Below, in pieces: positions 49,503 to 58,505 of a stretch of 64,000 nucleotides of DNA; the stretch's first letter is position 1; the number at the start of each line of letters is the position of its first letter. This DNA is from Martinezella lusitana. Lineage in GTDB: Bacteria; Pseudomonadota; Alphaproteobacteria; Rhizobiales; Rhizobiaceae. The position numbers and the translations under genes were made by a program. The stretch covers positions 983,309 to 1,047,308 of the forward strand of contig NZ_JAFEVL010000045.1 in the NCBI RefSeq assembly GCF_016901135.1, read 5' to 3'. A model generated the notes under the pieces. It did no database searches and was not told where the DNA came from. It saw only the letters and a list, made by a program, of their open reading frames with translations.

Positions 49503-50750
49503 TCATGCATCCTGCAGCAACTTCTCTTTTGCGGTGAAGGCAAAGACATCGACCGGTTCGCCGAGGCCCTTCAGCGGAAATGCGCCGAGGCTTTCCATAT
49601 CGCGCTGGCAGCCGGCCATGTCGACGAATGCCTTGGACAGGAGCACCGGTCGCTTCACTTCCTTGGTCAGCGTTTCCAGCCGCGAGGCGATGTTGACCGC
49701 CGGACCGATGACCGTGAAATCGAGGCGGGTGCGCGAGCCGATATTGCCATACATCACGTCGCCGACATGCACCCCGACGCCGTAGCGGAGTACTTCGCGG
49801 CCGTGCTTGCGGTTTTCCTCGTTGAGCACTGTCACCGCCTCTTGTGCCTCGCGGATAGACACCAGGAGATTATGGCAGGCGTTGGGGTCGCTCAGCGGGA
49901 AGATGGCCAGCAGCCCGTCGCCCATGAATTTGAGGATCTCGCCGCCGTGTTTTTCGATCGGCTCGACCATGGCGTCGAAATAGCCGTTGAGCAGTTCGAT
50001 GACGTCGTCTCGCGGCCACATGTCCGAAATGGTCGTGAAGTCGCGAAGATCGCAGATCAGAATGGCCGCGCCAACCGTGGCGCCGCTGCCGCGCGTCGTC
50101 GCGCCGGCGAGGATCTGTTCACTTGCATGCGGCCCGACATAGGTGCGCAAAAGCGTGCGCGCCATGATGTTCTTCAACCTGATTTCGGTCACCATTGTCA
50201 AAGCGGGCAGCAGATCCTTCAGGAAGGTGATGTGCTGTTCGGTGAAGCCGCCGGGTGCATCCGAGGCGAAAGTGACGATATGGCGCTTGCCGAGCGTGTG
50301 GTAGATCGGCCAGGCGATATAGTCGGTCAACCTTTCCGCATACAGCTCCTTATATAGCGGGTAGACGAACTGATCCTTGTCGGAAACCTCGAGATTTTGC
50401 CGGACCTCGGTTGCGCCGTTGAAAATTTCGTTGATGGGGCTTGCCAGAAACTGCGGCGTATTCTCGACGCCGTAACTGAACGTGGCGATATCGCCTTCCT
50501 TCATGCCGGTGCGCCACAGGATGCGCGCGCCGAGCCATTGCGGATGCATCGTTCTGAAATGCATCGTCGATCGCGCAACCGGAATCCCGATTGCCCGCAT
50601 CTTCTCGCACAGCTCGACGAGAATATTGTCGATGAAGCGCTGCTCACGAACGTCATTCATCAACCAATCGAGGATTTTGCTCTGTTTCGTCGGCCAGCTG
50701 CCACGGTCGTCATTTTCCGAGCCGGCAATTGCCTCAATGGAAGATTGCAT
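49503..50750 (-). CDS. Class III nucleotide cyclase
   Basis: A 415-residue soluble protein. An N-terminal region of about 215 residues lacks a membrane segment and may be a sensory domain of its own. The C-terminal catalytic domain (residues 220-390) has both metal aspartates (LICDLRDFT and KFMGDGLL), the purine-selecting lysine (EILKFMGD) and aspartate (LDFTVIG), and the transition-state Asn/Arg in VNIASR, so adenylate cyclase activity is expected. The ATG of MQSSIEA at 50750 is chosen. It is divergent from the 2-deoxyribosyltransferase-like gene. Rhizobia carry many such cyclases; the signal is unknown. Confidence 0.87.
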   Translation of the reverse strand: MQSSIEAIAGSENDDRGSWPTKQSKILDWLMNDVREQRFIDNILVELCEKMRAIGIPVARSTMHFRTMHPQWLGARILWRTGMKEGDIATFSYGVENTPQFLASPINEIFNGATEVRQNLEVSDKDQFVYPLYKELYAERLTDYIAWPIYHTLGKRHIVTFASDAPGGFTEQHITFLKDLLPALTMVTEIRLKNIMARTLLRTYVGPHASEQILAGATTRGSGATVGAAILICDLRDFTTISDMWPRDDVIELLNGYFDAMVEPIEKHGGEILKFMGDGLLAIFPLSDPNACHNLLVSIREAQEAVTVLNEENRKHGREVLRYGVGVHVGDVMYGNIGSRTRLDFTVIGPAVNIASRLETLTKEVKRPVLLSKAFVDMAGCQRDMESLGAFPLKGLGEPVDVFAFTAKEKLLQDA

Positions 50751-50974
50751 TTCTTTTACCCCACAAATTCTGTCGCCTGTCATCGGCTGTCTCAACGCCC
50801 CGCTTCGAAGTGCGAATATACGCCCCTTGCCATTGGCCGGGAACGGCACTCGCGCGCATTTCGCGATTTTGCAAGCCGCGCGTTTCGCTATGGCGCGAGA
50901 GCGTTGAATCGGTCATATGCCTCATATGGTTCCGCAGCTTCCGTGGTGCAACATTTTGTCGGAAAGGCAAAGCA

Positions 50975-51556
50975 TTGAGAGCATATTTGGCAGGTCCTGA
51001 AGTGTTCCTTCCCAATGCGAGAGAAGTCCTCGACCGCAAGATTGCCTTGGCGCGCAGCTATGGCTTTACCCCCGTCTCCCCCGGCGATCTGGCCGTCCCG
51101 GAAACAGAAACGAGGCATCAGCGCGGTCTCGCCATCAGCGCCATCAACGAGAGCCTGATGTCGAGCGCCGATCTGATCATTGCCAATCTGACGCCGTTTC
51201 GCGGCGTTGCGGCCGACATCGGCACTGCTTTCGAGCTGGGCTTCATGTGTGCCCGCGGCTGCCCGGCATTTGCCTTTTCCAACTGCACCGAGAATCATTT
51301 CGAGCGGGTGAGCGAGTTTTATGGTGGGGAAGTCCGCCTCGGTCCCGACGGCCGCCATCGCGGGCCTGATGGCTTCGCGCTGGAAAATTTCGACATGGCC
51401 GACAATCTGATGCTCGACGGCGGTATCGCGGCGCGCAACGGCGCGATCATTACGCGGAAGGTGGCGCCGGATCAGCTCTTTCTCGATCTCACGGCGTTTG
51501 AGGAATGCCTGAACCTGGCCGCCGATAGATTGTTGAAAAGGACCGCCAGCGCCTGA
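50975..51556 (+). CDS. Nucleoside 2-deoxyribosyltransferase family protein
   Basis: A 193-residue protein. The family start AYLAGPEVFLPNA is followed by the expected acidic and catalytic positions: SADLIIANLTPFRG and DIGTAFELGF, whose Glu is the likely nucleophile. These enzymes exchange bases on deoxyribonucleosides or hydrolyse deoxynucleoside monophosphates. The start is a TTG at 50975 with GGAAAGG seven bases before it; no ATG fits. It is alone on the plus strand, divergent from the cyclase and convergent with the sox genes. Confidence 0.82.
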   Translation: MRAYLAGPEVFLPNAREVLDRKIALARSYGFTPVSPGDLAVPETETRHQRGLAISAINESLMSSADLIIANLTPFRGVAADIGTAFELGFMCARGCPAFAFSNCTENHFERVSEFYGGEVRLGPDGRHRGPDGFALENFDMADNLMLDGGIAARNGAIITRKVAPDQLFLDLTAFEECLNLAADRLLKRTASA

Positions 51557-51596
51557 TGTCTCTGGCGCAGAGCCGTTCGTTTCGATACCCGATGGT

Positions 51597-52142
51597 TCAG
51601 GATGCAACGCGCGCGGAACCCAGCGATAGTGCCAGCGCTTCAAGCTCTTCGTAGAGAGATTCCGCAAAGCTGCGCAGCACGGTCAGCTCGAAATCACCGG
51701 TGCCGATGCGTGTGACCTGTACCGATATATGGCCGAAGAGCGTCATGGCCGTCCGCCCTTCCGGGAAGGCCGACGGATGAAGGTCGATAGCCGTGCCCTT
51801 GCTCAGCAATTCGGCGGCACGCAGACCGGAGACGCCGATGCGGACGCGGCCATGGCTCTGGTCCGAAACGAAGGTGCCATCGGCGAGGGTATTGGAAAGA
51901 TCCTGTACAAGAGCGTTGGGAAGCACGTCGTTGCCGGCGATGAACCATTGCCGATATCCGGCCGGACGTACCGAGCTGTCCTTGATGCCAGCCGTGGAAA
52001 GATATGCTTCGAGGCCTTCGGTCGTCGTCGCTCCCATCACATGCAGCAGATGACCCTCGGGCAGGGCTTCGAGCCGGATGCCCGGACCTTGCGAGATGGC
52101 TTTGCCGGCAAGAGCCGGCTTTTTTTCGGGAAGGTCAGGCAT
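51597..52142 (-). CDS. soxG: Sarcosine oxidase gamma-like subunit; probable N-methylglutamate dehydrogenase subunit
   Basis: A 181-residue protein of the SoxG family. It has the size (about 20 kDa) and position of MgdD of the N-methylglutamate dehydrogenase complex. The alpha subunit overlaps it by eight bases. It contributes to the C1-transfer half of the hetero-tetramer together with the GcvT-like domain of the alpha subunit. Motifs are few (RQWFIAGNDVLP, HGRVRIGVSG). The last gene of the minus-strand operon B-D-A-G. Whether the substrate is sarcosine or N-methylglutamate is argued from context, not from this protein. Confidence 0.85.
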   Translation of the reverse strand: MPDLPEKKPALAGKAISQGPGIRLEALPEGHLLHVMGATTTEGLEAYLSTAGIKDSSVRPAGYRQWFIAGNDVLPNALVQDLSNTLADGTFVSDQSHGRVRIGVSGLRAAELLSKGTAIDLHPSAFPEGRTAMTLFGHISVQVTRIGTGDFELTVLRSFAESLYEELEALALSLGSARVAS

Positions 52143-55068
52143 GGAGCTTCTCGTTTTCAGGATCGATGAAGACAGGGCTGCAGAGCTGCCCCTCGGTGAA
52201 TTCGTTTCGAAGGCCGTTCCAGATCAAGACCTTTTCGCCGATCCGCTCCGGACCGTTCTTGACCAGTGCGAGACCGATCGTATGGCCGAAGCTCGGCGAA
52301 AAGGCACTCGAGGTGACATAGCCCTGATCGTTTTCCAGCGTTGCTGCCGCGCCATCCGCCAGGATATGGGCGCCGGTGCGGAAGCTGGTCGCCGGATCGA
52401 GCGGCTTGACGCCGACCAAGCGAGGCCTGTCGGACGCCTGAAGGCCCTCGCGGGCAAGCATGGCCTTGCCGATGAAATCGGCCTTCGTTGTGGAGACCAT
52501 TCGAGCAAAGCCAAGATCACCAGGCGTCACCGTGCCGTTGATCTCAGCATGGGTGACATGACCCTTTTCGATGCGCATGACGCCGAGCGCTTCTGCGCCA
52601 TAGGGGCAGATATCGTATTGTTGCCCTGCCTGCATGATGGCATCGGCAATGGCCTCCCCATGGGCGGCGGGCACGCCGAGCTCATAGGCAAGTTCGCCTG
52701 AAAACGAGATGCGAAAAAGCCGGCCTTCGAGCTTGCCACCAAACAGCGTGACCGCGCGTGCACTCATGAAAGGGAAGGCTGCATCCGAAATGTCTTCATC
52801 AACGATCTTGGCGAGGATCGCACGGGATTTCGGGCCTGCGACCGCCATCTGCGCCCATTGATCGGTCGATGAGGCAAAGTAGACCTCAAGCTCAGGCCAA
52901 AGTGTCTGGGCGCAGAATTCCAGGTGGGTCAGCACACCGGCGGCAAGCGCAGTCGTTGTCGTCATAAAGAAATGTTCTTCGCCGAGGCGACTTGTGGTGC
53001 CGTCATCGTAGATCATACCGTCTTCGCGCAGCATGATGCCGTAACGCGCCTTGCCGACGGGCAGCTTGGCAAAACCGTTGCAATAGATGCGGTCGAGGAA
53101 GGTCGCCGCGTCCTTGCCGAAGATCTCGATCTTGCCGAGCGTCGAGACATCGCAGATGCCGGCACTCTTCCGGATATTCAGCACCTCCCGGTCGACGCTT
53201 TCGCGCCAGCTCTTTTCACCCTCGCGGGGAAACCAGGAGGAGCGATACCAGAGCCCGGTCTCGACAAAGACCGCGCCATTCTTCTTTGCCCAGCCGTGCA
53301 GCGGTGATTTGCGCGCGGGCTGGAAGTGCTTGCCGCGCGACGCGCCGGTGAGCGCGCCGAAGGAAACCGGCGTGTAGAAGGGCCGAAATGTCGTGGTGCC
53401 GACGTCGGCAGGCGAGACGCCACGGGCCTCGGCAAGGATGCCGATGGCATTGATATTGGAAAGCTTGCCCTGATCGGTCGCCATGCCGTTGGTGGTATAG
53501 CGTTTGGCTAGCTCGACATGCCCATAGCCTTCGCGCACAGCGAGGCCGAGGTCCTTCAGATGGACGTCGTTTTGATAATCGACGAAGGCCTTGCCCTTGG
53601 CACCTTTGACGGACCACAGCGGCGAGGCGGAAGCCTGCGCGTCTTCCGCCGGCGCAAAAGCCGGCTCGACCTTGGCAAAGCCGATCGCCTCCAGCGCCTC
53701 GGCCGCCTTGACCGCTCCATCGCCGAGGCAGGCGTCTATCGAGGCAAGACCGGCAGCCGAGCCCGCGATGAACAATCCTTCCTGCCCTTCCGGGGCAAGG
53801 AAGGCTGCATGCTTGTCGGACCAGACCGGTCTTCCGCCGCGATGGCAGGCGAGGTGAATGATCGGGCTCCAGCCGCCGGACATGGCGAGCGCATCCGCCT
53901 CGATATGTTGTGTACCCGAGGCTGTCGCAATGCTCACTCGGCGCAGCTGCTTGCCGCCATGGGCATCGATGATGCGCGCGCCGGACAACACGGGAGCTTT
54001 GCCGCTCCAGCTCTCGCGGGCTTCAAAGCGACTATCGACGATGGCGGCGACCTCGACACCAGCGGCCTCAAGATCGGCTGCCGTCTGGTAGCCCGACCGG
54101 TTCGTCGTGAAGACAACGGTCCGGTTGCCCGGTGCGACCGCTTGGCGGTTCAGATAGCTGCGCATGGCGCCTGCCATCATGACGCCCGGAATGTCGTTGC
54201 CGCCGAAAACCAGCGGGCGCTCTTCCGCGCCGGTGGCAAGAATGGCCTGCTTGGCGATGATGCGCCAAAGGCGCTCGACCGGTCGGTGCGCATCGGGCGC
54301 TGCCACATGCTTCTGCACGCGCTCGACCGCGCCGAAGACGTTGTCGTCGTACCAGCCGATGACGGTCGTGCGCGGCAGGCACTGGACGTTTGGCAGGCTT
54401 TCGAGCTCCACTAGGATGTCACCAAGCGGCGACTCACGATCGGCAAGCAAGCTGCCGCCCAAGGCAAAGCCTTCGTCAGCAAGCAGGACACGCGCGCCGG
54501 CGCGTCCCGCCGTCAGCGCAGCGGCAAGCCCTGCGGGGCCGGCGCCGCTGACGAGCAGATCACAATGCGCCCAGCATTTCTCGTAGGAATCAGGATCGGC
54601 CTCATAGGAAGCCTTGCCGAGGCCGGCGGCCTTGCGGATCAGCGGTTCGTAGACCTTCTCCCAGAAGGCGGCGGGCCACATGAAGGTCTTGTAGTAGAAG
54701 CCGGCGCTGAGGAACGGCGAGAGCAGGCTATTGACAGCGCCGATATCGAAGCCGAGCGAGGGCCAGCGGTTCTGGCTGCGCGCGATCAGCCCGTCATGCA
54801 GCTCGATCATCGTGGCACGGCTATTGGCTTCCGTGCGCCCGCCCGTGCCTGTCGTGACAAGCGCGTTGGGTTCGGCGGCCCCCGCCGTCAGGATGCCGCG
54901 CGGCCGATGATATTTGAAACTGCGCCCGACGAGCTGGATGCCGTTGGCAAGCAAGGCGGAGGCAAGCGTATCGCCGGGGTGGCCCGTCAGCTCCGTACCG
55001 TCGAAGCTGAAACGGATGCTCTTGGAGCGGTCGATCCGGCCGCCGGAAGAAAGGCGGAAGCTGGTCAT
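52135..55068 (-). CDS. soxA: Sarcosine oxidase alpha-like subunit; probable N-methylglutamate dehydrogenase large subunit
   Basis: A 977-residue subunit. Domains in order: a ferredoxin-like fold without its iron-sulfur cysteines (residues 1-100, PRGILTAGAAEPNALV), an NAD-binding Rossmann unit (SGAGPAGLAAALTAGRAGA near 170), a disulfide-reductase-like region, and a C-terminal GcvT/aminomethyltransferase domain (about 590-977) that binds tetrahydrofolate and takes the C1 unit. The complex oxidises an N-methyl amino acid and passes formaldehyde to tetrahydrofolate. Size (about 104 kDa) and gene order match MgdC of the N-methylglutamate pathway. Its start overlaps the SoxD-like stop by four bases. 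Confidence 0.9.
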   Translation of the reverse strand: MTSFRLSSGGRIDRSKSIRFSFDGTELTGHPGDTLASALLANGIQLVGRSFKYHRPRGILTAGAAEPNALVTTGTGGRTEANSRATMIELHDGLIARSQNRWPSLGFDIGAVNSLLSPFLSAGFYYKTFMWPAAFWEKVYEPLIRKAAGLGKASYEADPDSYEKCWAHCDLLVSGAGPAGLAAALTAGRAGARVLLADEGFALGGSLLADRESPLGDILVELESLPNVQCLPRTTVIGWYDDNVFGAVERVQKHVAAPDAHRPVERLWRIIAKQAILATGAEERPLVFGGNDIPGVMMAGAMRSYLNRQAVAPGNRTVVFTTNRSGYQTAADLEAAGVEVAAIVDSRFEARESWSGKAPVLSGARIIDAHGGKQLRRVSIATASGTQHIEADALAMSGGWSPIIHLACHRGGRPVWSDKHAAFLAPEGQEGLFIAGSAAGLASIDACLGDGAVKAAEALEAIGFAKVEPAFAPAEDAQASASPLWSVKGAKGKAFVDYQNDVHLKDLGLAVREGYGHVELAKRYTTNGMATDQGKLSNINAIGILAEARGVSPADVGTTTFRPFYTPVSFGALTGASRGKHFQPARKSPLHGWAKKNGAVFVETGLWYRSSWFPREGEKSWRESVDREVLNIRKSAGICDVSTLGKIEIFGKDAATFLDRIYCNGFAKLPVGKARYGIMLREDGMIYDDGTTSRLGEEHFFMTTTTALAAGVLTHLEFCAQTLWPELEVYFASSTDQWAQMAVAGPKSRAILAKIVDEDISDAAFPFMSARAVTLFGGKLEGRLFRISFSGELAYELGVPAAHGEAIADAIMQAGQQYDICPYGAEALGVMRIEKGHVTHAEINGTVTPGDLGFARMVSTTKADFIGKAMLAREGLQASDRPRLVGVKPLDPATSFRTGAHILADGAAATLENDQGYVTSSAFSPSFGHTIGLALVKNGPERIGEKVLIWNGLRNEFTEGQLCSPVFIDPENEKLHA

Positions 55069-55343
55069 GCCAGATCTCCGAGCTTGGTGAGCGCTGCGTC
55101 GCTCACGTCGTGGACCTTGTGCGTGACCGTGTCGCGCTCAACGATCAGCCAGCGGCGGCAGCCGGAGGAATGGTGCCAATATTCCTTGTGCTGCCCTTTC
55201 GGATTGTCCCGCAGGTAGACGTAGTCGTACCAGGCGTCGGGATCGGCATCCGGGCTCGGACGCGCAAGGCTTGCGTCGCCCTTGATGGTAAACTCCTCCT
55301 TCGGGCGGATGCCGCAATGAGGGCAGGAAATCAGGCTCGCCAT
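55065..55343 (-). CDS. soxD: Sarcosine oxidase delta-like subunit
   Basis: A 92-residue zinc-binding subunit. CPHCGIRPKEEF at the N-terminus gives the two-cysteine knuckle and HHSSGCRRW the distal ligands typical of SoxD. It overlaps the start of the large subunit by four bases and lies 12 bases after the beta-like gene. It links the beta and alpha subunits of the hetero-tetramer. The family is the same in sarcosine oxidase (SoxD) and N-methylglutamate dehydrogenase (MgdB); the latter is preferred here from context. Confidence 0.9.
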   Translation of the reverse strand: MASLISCPHCGIRPKEEFTIKGDASLARPSPDADPDAWYDYVYLRDNPKGQHKEYWHHSSGCRRWLIVERDTVTHKVHDVSDAALTKLGDLA

Positions 55344-55355
55344 CTCGTCATGTCC

Positions 55356-56606
55356 TCAATGCAGGTTGGGCTGGGCGCCGACGCCCTTTTCATCGAGCTG
55401 ATAGCCGCGCCGGAAACGGTCGAGCCGCAGTTCCCGTGCCGTTTCATGCGGCTCGTTGCGGGCGATCAGATGGGCGTAGCAGTAGCCGGAGGCCGGCGTG
55501 GCCTTGAAGCCGCCATAGCACCAGCCAGCGTTCAGATAGAGATTGTCGATATGGGTGCGGTCGATGATCGGCGAGCCGTCCATGCTCATGTCCATGACGC
55601 CGCCCCAGCTGCGCAGATAGCGCACGCGGGTCAGCGAGGGGATCAAGGCGACGCCGGCTTCGGCGACATGCTCGACGGTCGCAAGATTGCCGCGCTGCGC
55701 ATAGGAATTGTAGCCGTCGATATCGCCACCGAAGACGAGACCGCCCTTGTCCGACTGCGAGACGTAGAAATGCCCCGCCCCGAAGGTGACGACGGTATCG
55801 ATGAACGGCTTCAAGCCTTCGGAGACGAAGGCCTGCAGCACATGGCTTTCGATCGGCAGGCGCAGCCCGGCCATATCGGCGACGACGGTGGAGTTGCCGG
55901 CCGCCGCCAGCGCCAGCTTGCCGCAACCGATGAAGCCCTTCGTGGTCTCGACGCCGACAACCCGACCGTTCTCGCTGCGGATGCCGGTCACCTCGCAGCC
56001 GGTGATGATGTCGACCCCACGGCTATCGGCGCCGCGAGCATAACCCCAGGCGACGGCGTCGTGGCGCACCGTGCCGCCACGCGGCTGGAACAGGCCGCCC
56101 ATGATCGGAAAGCGCGCATTGTCGAAATCAAGGAAGGGCAGCTTCTTGCGAACGGCTTCCCGATCGAGGAATTCGGCATCGACGCCGTGCAGGCGCATGG
56201 CGTTGCCGCGCCGCGTATAGGCATCCCTCTGCGCATCTGAATGGAAGAGATTGAGCACGCCGCGCTGCGAGACCATGGCGTTGAAATTGAAATCCTGCTC
56301 CAGCCCTTCCCAGAGCTTCATCGACAGCTCGTAAAATGGGTTGTTGCCCGGCAGCAGATAGTTCGATCGGATGATCGTCGTGTTGCGGCCGATATTGCCG
56401 GAGCCGAGATAGCCCTTTTCCAGCACGGCGACATTGGTGATGCCGAAGGTCTTGGCAAGGTAATAGGCCGTCGCCAACCCATGGCCGCCGCCTCCGACGA
56501 TGATGACGTCATAATGCGGCTTCGGTTCGGGCTGACGCCAGGCGGGAGCCCAGCCGGCATTGCCGCGAAGACCGTTGAGGAAAATGGAGAGAGCGGAATA
56601 GCGCAT
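55356..56606 (-). CDS. soxB: Sarcosine oxidase beta-like subunit; probable N-methylglutamate dehydrogenase flavin subunit
   Basis: A 416-residue flavoprotein. The FAD dinucleotide motif is VIIVGGGGHGLATAYYL (about residues 34-50). His182 in VRHDAVAW corresponds to the histidine that binds FMN covalently in heterotetrameric sarcosine oxidase. It oxidises the N-methyl substrate; length and 46-kDa size fit both SoxB and MgdA. The ATG of MRYSALS at 56606 is chosen; a 20-residue upstream extension has no support. It is the first gene of the operon, divergent from the GlxA-type regulator, with only 88 bases between. Confidence 0.9.
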   Translation of the reverse strand: MRYSALSIFLNGLRGNAGWAPAWRQPEPKPHYDVIIVGGGGHGLATAYYLAKTFGITNVAVLEKGYLGSGNIGRNTTIIRSNYLLPGNNPFYELSMKLWEGLEQDFNFNAMVSQRGVLNLFHSDAQRDAYTRRGNAMRLHGVDAEFLDREAVRKKLPFLDFDNARFPIMGGLFQPRGGTVRHDAVAWGYARGADSRGVDIITGCEVTGIRSENGRVVGVETTKGFIGCGKLALAAAGNSTVVADMAGLRLPIESHVLQAFVSEGLKPFIDTVVTFGAGHFYVSQSDKGGLVFGGDIDGYNSYAQRGNLATVEHVAEAGVALIPSLTRVRYLRSWGGVMDMSMDGSPIIDRTHIDNLYLNAGWCYGGFKATPASGYCYAHLIARNEPHETARELRLDRFRRGYQLDEKGVGAQPNLH

Positions 56607-56661
56607 GGGTGGATCCAAGTGGAATTGCTTGCATGATGACAGAGCGGGAAATGGCGACTTG

Positions 56662-56692
56662 CCCATTCAGGACATATTTCGATAGAAATGGG
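56662..56692. promoter_or_regulatory. CCCATT...AATGGG inverted repeat between soxB and glxA
   Basis: In the 88-base divergent promoter region, TGCCCATT and AATGGGACA (CCCATT at 56662, AATGGG at 56687) form an inverted repeat spaced by about two helical turns. A site for the GlxA-type AraC regulator that would act on the sox genes and itself. Inference. Confidence 0.35.
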
Positions 56693-56694
56693 AC

Positions 56695-57654
56695 ATGTCT
56701 TCGATCGATGCGAAAAACGTCCAGCATATCGGCTTCATCCTCATCCCGGGATTCGCGCTGATGTCCTATGCCTCGGCGAGCGAGCCGTTACGCGCCGCCA
56801 ATCTGCTGGCCGGCCGCGAGATCTACCGATTATCGACTTTCTCGCCGGATGGTGCGCCGGCATTGTCGTCCGCAGGCGTGCCCGTGCCGGCGGTAGCGCT
56901 TCCCGGCCGTGGCTCCGGGCTTGCAACGATCTTCGTCTGTGCCGGCGGCTCGCCACGAGATTGGCACTATCCGGCGGTGCTGACCTGCCTGAGGCAATTG
57001 GCGCGCGAGGGAGTGCGGATCGGCGGTATATCGGGCGGTCCCTACCTGCTCGCCGCCGCCGGTCTTTTGCCAGACCGCGATTTCACCATCCATTGGGAAC
57101 ACGCCCCGGCGCTGCTCGAGGCTTTTCCGGCTCTGTCACCGCGCCAGGCGCGCTTCGTCGTCGATGGCAACCGCATCACCTGCGGCGGCGGTATCGCGCC
57201 GCTCGACATGATGCATGTGCTGATTTCCGAGCGCATGGGGCCGGATTTCGCTCGCCGCGTCAGCGACTGGTATCTGCACACCGAGGTCGGTGAGCCGACG
57301 GCGCCGCAGCGAGGGTCGCTGGCCGAGCGCTACGGCGTCCACCATCCCGGTCTTTTGAGCGTGCTGGAGAAGATGGAGGAGACGATCGAGATGCCGCTCG
57401 ACCGCACGGCGATGGCGCGGATCGCCGGCGTTACGCCGCGCCATCTCGACCGGCTGTTTGCTGCGCATCTGGGCTCGACGTTCCTCGATCAGTATCGCCG
57501 CATCAGGCTGCAGCACGCCCGGCGGCTGCTTGAACAGAGCCCGCTTTCGATTTCCGAAATCGCTGTAGCCACCGGCTTTTCCAGCGGCGCCCACTTTTCC
57601 CGTGCCTATCGCAACCTTTACGGTATGGCGCCGAGCGAAACGCGCAAGACGTAG
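56695..57654 (+). CDS. glxA: GlxA-type regulator: DJ-1/PfpI domain fused to AraC
   Basis: A 319-residue regulator. An N-terminal DJ-1/PfpI-like amidotransferase-fold domain (residues 10-185) is followed by an AraC helix-turn-helix pair (about 220-315, with MARIAGVTPRHLDRLF and ISEIAVATGFSSGAHFSRAY). The family includes GbdR and related regulators of glycine betaine and sarcosine/N-methyl amine use. The nucleophilic cysteine of true DJ-1 proteases is replaced (SGGPYLLA), as expected for a sensor. Divergent from soxB. Named by synteny with rhizobial glxABCD clusters. Confidence 0.85.
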   Translation: MSSIDAKNVQHIGFILIPGFALMSYASASEPLRAANLLAGREIYRLSTFSPDGAPALSSAGVPVPAVALPGRGSGLATIFVCAGGSPRDWHYPAVLTCLRQLAREGVRIGGISGGPYLLAAAGLLPDRDFTIHWEHAPALLEAFPALSPRQARFVVDGNRITCGGGIAPLDMMHVLISERMGPDFARRVSDWYLHTEVGEPTAPQRGSLAERYGVHHPGLLSVLEKMEETIEMPLDRTAMARIAGVTPRHLDRLFAAHLGSTFLDQYRRIRLQHARRLLEQSPLSISEIAVATGFSSGAHFSRAYRNLYGMAPSETRKT

Positions 57655-57730
57655 TTTTCGTCGCAGTTGAGAAAATTTCACTGGGAAGATAGAGTTGATG
57701 CAATAGGGCAAGACCGGAAAAGGATCGTGA

Positions 57731-58414
57731 ATGAAGACCAAGCCGAACAAGACGTCGAGCGAGGACCATCCGCATACTGCGCGACCAGCATTCTTGCAGG
57801 ATCCGCATGCGGTTCGCGAACCGAAGGTCAACAATCTCGAAATGGCGATCGGTCACGAGGTGCGCGCCTATCGCAAGAAGCTCGGCATAACTGTGACGGA
57901 CCTGGCCGCGGCCACCGGTATTTCCCTCGGCATGCTCTCGAAGATCGAAAACGGTAACATCTCGCCGTCGCTGACGACACTACAATCGCTCTCCCGTGCC
58001 CTCGGCGTGCCGCTGACGGCCTTCTTCCGTCGCTATGAGGAGCCGCGCAATGCGGTCTTCGTCAAGGCGGGGCAGGGTATAGAGCTTGAACGACGCGGCA
58101 CGCGCGCCGGCCATCAATATAATCTGCTCGGCCATATCGACAACAATTCCAGCGGCGTCATCGTCGAGCCCTATCTCATCACGCTGACGGCCGATTCCGA
58201 TGTCTTCCCGACCTTCCAGCACGAGGGCATGGAGTTCCTCTATATGCTCGAAGGCGAGGTGATCTATCGCCATGGCGACCAACTCTTCCCGATGCAGCCC
58301 GGCGATAGCCTGTTCTTTGACGCCGACGCGCCGCACGGCCCGGAAGTCTTGGTGAAACTGCCGAGCAAATACCTGTCGATCATCAGCTATCCACAGCGCG
58401 GCAAGAGCGAATAA
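57731..58414 (+). CDS. XRE family regulator with cupin sensor domain
   Basis: A 227-residue regulator. A helix-turn-helix of the Xre type occupies residues 38-95 (VTDLAATGISLGMLSKIENG pattern with LSKIENGNISPSL), followed by a cupin barrel at 140-220 (FQHEGMEFLYMLEGEVIY, DADAPHGPEV) that may bind a small ligand or a metal through its histidines. It lies between glxA and glxB on the same strand and probably helps control the synthase operon. Its role in methylamine use has not been shown to my knowledge; neighbourhood is the only clue. Confidence 0.85.
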   Translation: MKTKPNKTSSEDHPHTARPAFLQDPHAVREPKVNNLEMAIGHEVRAYRKKLGITVTDLAAATGISLGMLSKIENGNISPSLTTLQSLSRALGVPLTAFFRRYEEPRNAVFVKAGQGIELERRGTRAGHQYNLLGHIDNNSSGVIVEPYLITLTADSDVFPTFQHEGMEFLYMLEGEVIYRHGDQLFPMQPGDSLFFDADAPHGPEVLVKLPSKYLSIISYPQRGKSE

Positions 58415-58422
58415 CTTGCCTT

Positions 58423-58443
58423 AAAAGAAAATAATATTCTTTT
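58423..58443. promoter_or_regulatory. AAAAGAA-N7-TTCTTTT inverted repeat before glxB
   Basis: Perfect 7-base arms in an AT-rich stretch directly after the XRE-cupin gene and 63 bases before glxB. It may be the operator of that regulator or end its transcript (stem followed by no clear T tract). The former seems more likely. Confidence 0.4.
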
Positions 58444-58505
58444 GGGTTGAAATCTGAAAATAGACCTGATAGCCATTTTGCAGACGCGAAATGGAGGGTC
58501 TGATC

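Noticed and set aside
51597..56606. Plain sarcosine oxidase operon for glycine betaine/sarcosine use
   Set aside because: Not excluded, but the adjacent glxBCD-glnT-purU-folD set argues for N-methylglutamate; no betaine demethylase or serine hydroxymethyltransferase gene is nearby.
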